Shown here piece after piece: positions 1 through 4,611 of a stretch of DNA of 5,409 bases. The notes beneath the pieces were generated by a model, which made no database searches, was not told the origin of the DNA, and saw only the letters and a program-made list of their open reading frames with translations. Position 1 is the first letter of the stretch; each line of letters starts with the position of its first letter. A program made the position numbers and the translations under genes. Origin of the DNA: CAZFPA01 sp964520975. GTDB taxonomy: Bacteria; Bacillota; Negativicutes; Selenomonadales; Selenomonadaceae. The stretch is from NCBI GenBank assembly GCA_964520975.1, contig CAZFPA010000115.1, positions 1 through 5,409 of the forward strand, given 5' to 3'.

Positions 1-1019
1 GAGTTCTGGATGGGATAGCCCAGAAGATCCAGCGGCTTTGAAGTCGGATGATCCTTATTGCGCTTCGGTTTGTCGTAGTTCCAGATGGTTGTCTGCTTGC
101 GGTCGGAGTACCACGGATGTTTGCCGTTTTGCAAAAATCCATAGAGGATTGGTTCATGCTGCCATTGGTAATCAGAGCGACCGAGCACAAGGGAATTCTT
201 TACCCAGATGCAAACACCGGCGAGGTGGAAGCCTGCGTCAATGAAGGCTTTCCTGAAGGTGAGCCCTTCGGTATCCGCGTGGAAGCAGTAGGCGGCACCG
301 CCTTTTTCGAGGTGGTCGGTCATGTTCTTGAATGCGGCAAGCAGGAAGTTGTAAAACTCCTCGCCCTTTAAGCTGTCGTTTTCAATGGTCAGACCGTCTG
401 AGGCTTTGAAGGAAACGCCGTAGGGCGGATCAGTCAGAATCAGGTTGGCACTCTTTCCATCCATGAGCAGGTTCACATCGTCGGCAGAGGTGGCATCGCC
501 GCACATGAGACGATGCTTTCCAACAGTCCAGATGTCGCCGCGTTCCACAAAGGAGGCTTTCTCCAGAGCGGCGGTCAGATCAAAGTCGTCATCCTTGACA
601 TCCTTATCCGCACCGCCATCGAGGAGTTTCTCCAGTTCATCGGCACCAAAGCCGAGAAGCGAGAGATCAAAAGCGGAATCCTGCAGATCGGATAATTCTA
701 CGGACAGCATTTCTTCATCCCAGCCTGCGTTCAGGGCCAGCTGATTGTCCGCAAGAATATAGGCGCGTTTCTGTGCCTCTGTCAGGTTTTCGGCAAAGAC
801 GCAAGGCACGTTTTCATAGCCTTCCGCGCGGGCGGCTTCGATTCTGCCGTGTCCGACGAGGATGTTGTAGTCAGCGTCAATAACGGCGGGGCTTACAAAT
901 CCAAATTCCCGGAGGGATGCGCGAAGCTGCGCAATCTGTTCTTTACTATGCGTCCGGGCATTCCGGGCGTAAGGCACCAATTTATCAATGGGTACCTGTT
1001 CCAATTTCTGTGTGTTCAT
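1..1019 (-). CDS. ParB-like nuclease/DNA methyltransferase fusion (N4/N6, beta-type order), C-terminus cut by window edge
   Basis: Probably methylates adenine-N6 or cytosine-N4 in phage DNA using S-adenosylmethionine, protecting it from host restriction or marking it for packaging. I translated 339 residues. Residues 5-95 are a ParB/Srx-like domain with the GHGRIEAAR box at 56-64. A linker follows, then the methyltransferase part with LMCGDA at 171-176, the catalytic TDPPYG at 196-201 and HPTSKPLDLL at 324-333. The last normally precedes the SAM-binding FxGxG motif in methylases with catalytic motif first, so that motif should lie just beyond position 1. The ATG at 1019-1017 directly follows the terminase small-subunit stop (TAA then ATG, same frame) and has an AAAGGGA ribosome site six bases upstream. 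Such ParB-methylase fusions are common between small and large terminase genes in Firmicutes phages. Target site and base specificity cannot be read from the sequence. The family call is firm. Confidence 0.93.
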   Translation of the reverse strand, partial: MNTQKLEQVPIDKLVPYARNARTHSKEQIAQLRASLREFGFVSPAVIDADYNILVGHGRIEAARAEGYENVPCVFAENLTEAQKRAYILADNQLALNAGWDEEMLSVELSDLQDSAFDLSLLGFGADELEKLLDGGADKDVKDDDFDLTAALEKASFVERGDIWTVGKHRLMCGDATSADDVNLLMDGKSANLILTDPPYGVSFKASDGLTIENDSLKGEEFYNFLLAAFKNMTDHLEKGGAAYCFHADTEGLTFRKAFIDAGFHLAGVCIWVKNSLVLGRSDYQWQHEPILYGFLQNGKHPWYSDRKQTTIWNYDKPKRNKDHPTSKPLDLLGYPIQN

Positions 1020-1571
1020 TTACATTCCCTTTCTGGCCTGCAGGAGCCGTTCCATCACGTCGTCCTGGGGATTGAGCCCGCTGTATTCGGCAGAGCAGTT
1101 TTCCTTGACGATCTGAAAGATTTCATTCCACAGGCGGCTTGCCTGATTCATGTAGTTGATGCCAATGTTGATGAAGGGTGAAGGGATCGGCTTCCCAGTC
1201 GTCGGGTGCTTGGAAAGGTATCCGAGCCGAGTGGTCATCTCTTCGCACTGAATCCAGCGGGCGGAGCACATCGCGTAACGCTCTAAGAGCTGTGGAGACA
1301 CCGCTTTTGCTACGCCGAGCTTATCCAGCCATTCCCATGTTTCCCGATAGATATCACCAGCTTCCAGGGTGGAGCCGTCATGCTGTTTGGCAGATAGAAA
1401 GTCATGCGGGGTTGGCATGTCCTCGCCTTCGACATCCGGTATGTCCAGCACAGTGAGATCTCTGCCGCCTGGATTTCCGTTTTCGTATTTTTCTTTGACG
1501 GCGGTCTTTTTCCGGCCCGCACCGGGACGTCTGCCGCCGCGACCACCTGTGTTATTTGATTTTGTCGGCAT
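1020..1571 (-). CDS. Phage terminase small subunit, P27 family
   Basis: DNA-recognition subunit of the packaging motor; it would bind the phage cos or pac site and hand DNA to the large terminase. The protein has 183 residues, within the usual range for the family. The N-terminus (residues 9-22) is a Gly/Arg-rich basic segment containing GGRRPGAGRKK, typical of these proteins. The middle (72-115) is helical, and the C-terminal part has the P27-like stretch around SPFINIGINYMNQASRLWNEIF (131-152). The ATG at 1571 has AGGAGG upstream with a long 12-base spacer; no other in-frame start exists before a TAA stop. It lies downstream of the HNH gene and immediately before the ParB-methylase, a standard packaging-module order. 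Assignment rests on remembered family pattern plus context. Confidence 0.85.
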   Translation of the reverse strand: MPTKSNNTGGRGGRRPGAGRKKTAVKEKYENGNPGGRDLTVLDIPDVEGEDMPTPHDFLSAKQHDGSTLEAGDIYRETWEWLDKLGVAKAVSPQLLERYAMCSARWIQCEEMTTRLGYLSKHPTTGKPIPSPFINIGINYMNQASRLWNEIFQIVKENCSAEYSGLNPQDDVMERLLQARKGM

Positions 1572-1664
1572 GATTTTTAACCGCCTCCTTTATTACCCGT
1601 TTGAAATCGCCTTTTTTGCACGCAAGAGGGGGCGCCGTTTTCCGCAGCATTTTCCACAGAGATT
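1552..1664 (-). CDS. Possible small ORF entering from the gap and overlapping the TerS start
   Basis: After the gap one minus-strand frame stays open to a TAA at 1554-1552 and overlaps the TerS start by 20 bases. The visible 36 or so residues are strongly basic (for example KKGDFKRVIKEAVKN). It contains a possible internal ATG at 1650, but no clear ribosome site precedes it. I do not recognise the product. It could be the end of a small phage gene lying between HNH and TerS, or chance: all three minus-strand frames are open for a while here. A second candidate start (ATG at 1789-1787, overlapping the HNH stop as TGATG) runs into the gap from the other side and could belong to the same gene if the true gap length restores the frame. 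Confidence 0.25.
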
Positions 1665-1764
1665 NNNNNNNNNNNNNNNNNNNNNNNNNNNNNNNNNNNN
1701 NNNNNNNNNNNNNNNNNNNNNNNNNNNNNNNNNNNNNNNNNNNNNNNNNNNNNNNNNNNNNNNN
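1665..1764. other. Assembly gap (100 N)
   Basis: Exactly 100 unknown bases, the conventional filler for a gap of unknown length. It separates the HNH gene from the terminase small subunit. Any reading frame drawn across it is meaningless, because the real length, and therefore the frame, is unknown. Confidence 0.98.
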
Positions 1765-1788
1765 CAAAAGAAAAGACCACGAAGATCA

Positions 1789-2136
1789 TCAGCGGTCTCC
1801 TCGGTCTTTATGGATCTTCTCATGACAAGAACGGCAAAGGCTCATGAGGTTGCTCTCATCATTTGTCCCTCCCTCGGAGAGAGGAATGATGTGGTGGACT
1901 TCCTCGACTGGTTTGTAGCGACCTTGCTTTAAACACATCTCGCAGAGAGGATGCTTGTGAACGTAGCGGTCACGGATTCGTTTCCATGCTCTGCCGTACC
2001 TCTTGCCGGAGGAGTAACCGCGCGTGAACTTCTCATAGTGCTGCTGCATAACCTTGGCATGCTCTTCACAGTACAGACCATCGGTCAGCTTCGGGCAGCC
2101 GGGGTAGCGGCACGGCCTCTTTGGTTTCATAGGCAT
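1789..2136 (-). CDS. HNH endonuclease of the phage packaging module
   Basis: A 115-residue metal-dependent nuclease. In phages, HNH proteins encoded next to terminase genes support terminase cutting of concatemeric DNA; that role is inferred here from position. The N-terminus carries a Cys/His cluster (C9, C14, C23, H26) that may bind zinc. The HNH core has CEMC at 65-68, VEEVHHIIPL at 78-87 with the catalytic His pair, then GGTNDESNL (89-97) and CRSCHEKIH (101-109), giving two CxxC zinc-binding pairs and the HH/N/H residues of the beta-beta-alpha-metal fold. The start at 2136 is chosen because GGAAAGGAGG lies five bases upstream. The frame is open back to 2412, but that part reads through the promoter/terminator region and overlaps the upstream gene, so it is not coding. 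The gene is first in the presumed late operon. Confidence 0.92.
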   Translation of the reverse strand: MPMKPKRPCRYPGCPKLTDGLYCEEHAKVMQQHYEKFTRGYSSGKRYGRAWKRIRDRYVHKHPLCEMCLKQGRYKPVEEVHHIIPLSEGGTNDESNLMSLCRSCHEKIHKDRGDR

Positions 2137-2155
2137 GGCTGCCTCCTTTCCGGAC

Positions 2156-2190
2156 AAAAGAAAAGCCCTGCAGTGTTTCCTGCAAGGCTT
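2156..2190 (-). terminator. Intrinsic terminator-like hairpin in the HNH leader
   Basis: On the minus strand AGCCTTGCAG pairs with CTGCAGGGCT (one G-T wobble) around a six-base loop; one further A-T pair extends the stem to 11 bp. TTTTCTTTT follows directly. On the plus strand no T-tract follows, so the signal is directional. It sits between the putative late promoter and the HNH ribosome site, about 20 bases before the start codon. It may end read-through from the early operon, or act as an attenuator overcome by antitermination. Confidence 0.7.
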
Positions 2191-2192
2191 AG

Positions 2193-2208
2193 GGCTGCGC
2201 GTGCAGCC
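2193..2208 (-). other. Short GC-rich hairpin upstream of the terminator
   Basis: GGCTGC and GCAGCC form a perfect 6-bp stem with a four-base loop, two bases before the terminator stem. Its 3' arm plus the next two bases (AGCCCT, 2196-2191) is also complementary to the terminator's 3' arm (AGGGCT, 2169-2164). An alternative fold is therefore possible, though it is weaker than the 11-bp terminator stem. Confidence 0.5.
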
Positions 2209-2229
2209 GTTCTTTATTCTGTTTCGCTG

Positions 2230-2280
2230 ATTATATACTATCATAATGGCGGGGTGGACATCTTTGGACAAAGCAGGACA
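2230..2280 (-). promoter_or_regulatory. Putative late promoter with three TGTCC activator boxes
   Basis: Read on the minus strand, TGTCC occurs at 2280-2276, 2270-2266 and 2260-2256, each separated by five bases, so the period is exactly 10 bp (one helical turn). Twenty bases after the last box is a perfect TATAAT at 2235-2230. The hexamer at the normal -35 distance (17-bp spacer) is TCCACC, far from TTGACA, and overlaps the last box. This is the layout of an activator-dependent promoter. Transcription would start near 2223, giving a leader of roughly 85 bases before the HNH start. The candidate regulator is the DUF1492 protein, whose gene ends 14 bases upstream of the first box. Confidence 0.65.
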
Positions 2281-2293
2281 TTTCGGGCGCATT

Positions 2294-2722
2294 TCATATG
2301 ATGATGGGATGCTCCGGCAGAGAGGCATGCTGCAGAGCCTTGCCATGCCAGCGACGGATCGTGCGGGCGTCGGCACAAAGCTCGATGCCGATCTGCTCCC
2401 AGGTAAGTCCATGAATGTAACGATACTTTAAAACCATGCGTTCATCTGTATCCGGCACAGCCTCGATGACCTCACGGATCTGTTTCTTTAGGTCGGAGAG
2501 AGTTTCAAGCTCTGCCGCGATCTTGTTTTCCAGATCCCACATCTTTTCCAGCGTCCGGATAAAGGGTGCGTCCGTAGATCGAGAGGTCTGTACACGATCC
2601 TTGTCATATTGGATTGCCGACACGCTGCCAGCCATCACCCGGAGGTTCTGTACTTCCATCGTGTCGGACTTGATCTTCTGGTCAAGGCGATAAGCCTGAT
2701 GAAGATATTCTTTTACGGTCAT
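2294..2722 (-). CDS. DUF1492 family phage regulator with sigma-70 region-4-like HTH
   Basis: A 142-residue protein matching the DUF1492 pattern: an N-terminal segment beginning MTVKEYLHQAYRLDQKIKSD, a heptad-rich helical middle (about 55-90, with LENKIAAELETLSDLKKQI) and a C-terminal helix-turn-helix (about 98-131: LKYRYIHGLTWEQIGIELCA, then DARTIRRWHGKAL) resembling sigma-70 region 4. Such proteins usually lie just before the HNH/terminase genes and are thought to control late transcription; direct experimental support for this family is limited as far as I know. The start ATG overlaps the upstream stop as ATGA (2722-2719), with AGGAGG ten bases before it. It is the last gene before the putative late promoter, as expected for an early-to-late switch protein. 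Confidence 0.85.
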   Translation of the reverse strand: MTVKEYLHQAYRLDQKIKSDTMEVQNLRVMAGSVSAIQYDKDRVQTSRSTDAPFIRTLEKMWDLENKIAAELETLSDLKKQIREVIEAVPDTDERMVLKYRYIHGLTWEQIGIELCADARTIRRWHGKALQHASLPEHPIII

Positions 2723-2943
2723 TTTGACTTCGCCTCCTCTCGCAGCTTTTGTATCAGGTAGTCGCCATCTACACTGGTGATGGTCTGATACCAGGCAGAA
2801 TGGAAAAATCGTTCTATTTCCATCGCAGTGGACATGGCGTCTGTATTCTGTGGTTTTTTCTTCAGGCGCTTTAAGGCATCCCGATAATCCTTCACTGCCT
2901 GCAGAATGATGGCATTGATAAGATTTTCATACGGTCTTGTCAT
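2719..2943 (-). CDS. Small conserved-type phage protein of unknown function
   Basis: A 74-residue, mostly helical protein. It opens MTRPYENLINAIILQAVKDY, continues with a basic segment RLKKKP (26-31) and holds AMEIERFFHSAWY (about 40-52) followed by SVDGDYLIQKLREE. There is no signal peptide or membrane segment. From memory, proteins of this type recur between the SNF2 helicase and DUF1492 genes in Firmicutes phages, without an assigned function. Start supported by GGAGG seven bases upstream. It overlaps both neighbours by four bases (ATGA at 2943-2940 and 2722-2719), so it is probably translationally coupled to the helicase and the regulator. Confidence 0.8.
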   Translation of the reverse strand: MTRPYENLINAIILQAVKDYRDALKRLKKKPQNTDAMSTAMEIERFFHSAWYQTITSVDGDYLIQKLREEAKSK

Positions 2944-4100
2944 CGTGGCACCTCCAGATCCACCTTGACGGCATCAATCAAAGCGGACTGGGTCAGCTCC
3001 TTTTTGGAGAGTGCCTTCAGGATGCGTTCATCAATGGTGCCCTTGGTAATGATGTGCTGGATGACTACGGTATGAGACTGCTGGCCTTGCCGCCAGAGCC
3101 TTGCATTTGTCTGCTGGTATAATTCCAACGACCATGTGAGCCCGAACCAGACGAGAGTGGAACCGCCTGCCTGCAGGTTTAGGCCGTGTCCGGCTGAGGC
3201 AGGATGGATGACTGCTACAGGAATCTTTCCCGCATTCCAGTCAGCAATGTCGCGGCTTGTCTTGATCTCCCGGACATTGAAGCGATTCTTGATCCGGGCC
3301 AGATCGTGTCTGAACCAGTAGGCCACCAGAAGCGGCTTTTCATTTGCGGCCTCGATAATATCCTCCAAAGCGTCCAGCTTCCGGTCATGGAACTCCATGA
3401 TCTCGCCGGTATCGGAATAAATGGCACCGTTCGCAAGTTGGGAGAGCTTCCCTGTCAGCGCGGCAGCATTGGCGGCGGTTATTTCGCCATCCGGCAGCTG
3501 CAGGATTAACTCCTGCTTTAAATTCTCATATCGGTCACGCTCGGCATCCGAAAGCGCTACTTCATATTGCGTGGAAATGAGCTCCGGCATTTTCAGGTGG
3601 TCGGTGGACTTCATGGAAATCGTGATATCTGAAATCCTCCGGTAAATGGCATCTTCTGCATAGGGTAGCGGCTTATAGGAATATATGATTTCGCCATTTC
3701 GCTTGTCCGGAATGAAATAATTTATGCGGTACTGTGTGATAAAGCGACCGAGGCGCTGCCCCTTATCCAGCAGCTTGAATTCTGCCCAAAGATCCATCAG
3801 TCCGTTGGAAGAAGGCGTGCCGGTAAGACCGATGATCCTGTGGATATAGGGCCGAACCTTCATCAGGGACTTGAAGCGTTTTGCCTTGTGGTTTTTGAAG
3901 GATGAGAGCTCATCTATGATCACCATGTCAAAATCAAATGGGAATCCGGAATCGTCAATCAGCCACTGCAGGTTTTCGCGGTTGATGATTGTAATGTCGG
4001 CGCTTTGCAGCATGGCAGCTTTCCGTTCCTTGACAGTCCCGACTGCAACCGCATAGGTCAGACCCGAAAGGTGCGACCATTTTTCTATTTCGGAAGGCCA
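2940..4100 (-). CDS. SNF2-family DEAD/DEAH-type helicase, N-terminus lost in assembly gap
   Basis: ATP-dependent DNA translocase of superfamily 2, in the phage replication/recombination module. The 386 visible residues start at WPSEIEKWSH, just beyond motif Ia. Visible motifs (counted from the first residue after the gap): II as IIDELS (61-66), III as LTGTPSS (92-98), V as SAGHGLNLQAG (302-312) and VI as QQTNARLWRQGQ (329-340). Motif I (Walker A, GKT) is missing because it falls in the gap. Compared with family members I remember, about 60-70 N-terminal residues are absent. A Met codon found on the far side of the N run is actually inside the VRR-NUC gene and is not this gene's start. The C-terminus ends in an ATGA overlap with the next gene. 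Pairing with a VRR-NUC gene is typical of Firmicutes prophages. Confidence 0.93.
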   Translation of the reverse strand, partial: WPSEIEKWSHLSGLTYAVAVGTVKERKAAMLQSADITIINRENLQWLIDDSGFPFDFDMVIIDELSSFKNHKAKRFKSLMKVRPYIHRIIGLTGTPSSNGLMDLWAEFKLLDKGQRLGRFITQYRINYFIPDKRNGEIIYSYKPLPYAEDAIYRRISDITISMKSTDHLKMPELISTQYEVALSDAERDRYENLKQELILQLPDGEITAANAAALTGKLSQLANGAIYSDTGEIMEFHDRKLDALEDIIEAANEKPLLVAYWFRHDLARIKNRFNVREIKTSRDIADWNAGKIPVAVIHPASAGHGLNLQAGGSTLVWFGLTWSLELYQQTNARLWRQGQQSHTVVIQHIITKGTIDERILKALSKKELTQSALIDAVKVDLEVPR

Positions 4101-4200
4101 NNNNNNNNNNNNNNNNNNNNNNNNNNNNNNNNNNNNNNNNNNNNNNNNNNNNNNNNNNNNNNNNNNNNNNNNNNNNNNNNNNNNNNNNNNNNNNNNNNNN
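4101..4200. other. Assembly gap (100 N) hiding the SNF2 N-terminus and VRR-NUC C-terminus
   Basis: Exactly 100 N. The true missing sequence is probably longer: the helicase lacks roughly 60-70 residues, including Walker A, and the nuclease lacks its last few residues and stop. That implies about 200 bases rather than 100 (inference from typical family lengths). Confidence 0.98.
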
Positions 4201-4470
4201 AATTTCATTCAGCATTCCTCCAATCTGCTCCGGGTCGTCAATGACATAGACCTTAAAGCCAAGCCGCTGAAGCAGCCGGTGCCTTGAGAGCTGAAGCGGT
4301 CGCGGCAGTTTTCCCGGAGCCTTAAGCTCTGCAAAAGCGATATGGCCGTCAGGGAGTAAGATCAGACGGTCGGGCATTCCTGCAAATCCCGGAGACACGA
4401 ACTTCGGTGCAATCCCACCGGCCTTTTTTACTGCCGCTGTTAATTTGTTCTCTACCTGTTTCTCGTTCAT
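4201..4470 (-). CDS. VRR-NUC domain nuclease, C-terminal end in gap
   Basis: Stand-alone VRR-NUC protein of the PD-(D/E)XK nuclease fold; family members cleave branched or flapped DNA. Ninety residues are visible, nearly the whole of the usual 90-100. Candidate active-site residues are E6 (QVE), D34 in GMPDRL (32-37) and E48/K50 in AELKAP (47-52), with Q60 as the conserved downstream polar residue. The chain continues GFKVYVIDDPEQI (71-83), normal for the domain's last strand and helix. The start at 4470 has GGAGG about six bases upstream. It sits between the primase-helicase and the SNF2 helicase, which suggests a shared role in processing replication or recombination intermediates. The stop codon is not visible. 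Confidence 0.92.
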
Positions 4471-4506
4471 TGATAACCTCCGTCAGGCGCTTAATTACTG
4501 GGATGT

Positions 4507-4600
4507 GCAAGGTGTATCAATGGTATTTACTGAACTTTTCCTTATAGCTTTTTTTATTGCCCTAAGAGAGTTTTTATATAAGACCTTGATACACCTTGTC
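4507..4600. repeat. 13-bp inverted repeat around an AT-rich core in the primase/VRR-NUC spacer
   Basis: CAAGGTGTATCAA (4508-4520) is the exact reverse complement of TTGATACACCTTG (4586-4598). With a one-base bulge, the pairing extends inward by GGT/ACC. An inner pair follows: CTTATA (4541-4546) against TATAAG (4577-4582). The 65-base core (4521-4585) has only 19 G/C bases, much lower than the flanking genes. The spacer is otherwise the only sizeable break in the tightly packed early operon. It could be a structured RNA, an RNA-processing or regulatory element, or an AT-rich unwinding/origin site next to the primase. No canonical promoter or terminator was recognised in it. Confidence 0.6.
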
Positions 4601-4611
4601 ATCCATGGCTA

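Noticed and set aside
48..371. Plus-strand ORF of 107 codons at the left end
   Set aside because: It is antisense to the methyltransferase, whose translated motifs (DPPY and the HPTSKPLDLL segment) prove the minus-strand frame.
1369..1932. Plus-strand ORF spanning the first gap
   Set aside because: It is only long because N codons are counted as open; it is antisense to TerS and HNH, both firmly identified.
2256..2280. TGTCC triplet as a CRISPR fragment or tandem-repeat locus
   Set aside because: Units are 5 bp with 5-bp spacers, far too short for CRISPR; position next to a -10 box fits operator boxes.
2137..2412. N-terminal extension of the HNH frame to a Met at 2412 (207 residues in total)
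   Set aside because: It runs through the promoter-like and terminator-like sequences and overlaps the DUF1492 gene. The composition is unlike HNH proteins, and the strong ribosome site fits the start at 2136.
4501..4600. Inverted repeat as an intrinsic terminator
   Set aside because: The loop is about 65 bases and neither arm is followed by a T-tract in either direction.
4574..4606. Ten-codon minus-strand ORF after the primase stop as a leader peptide
   Set aside because: No ribosome site precedes its ATG and no attenuator-type T-tract hairpin follows.
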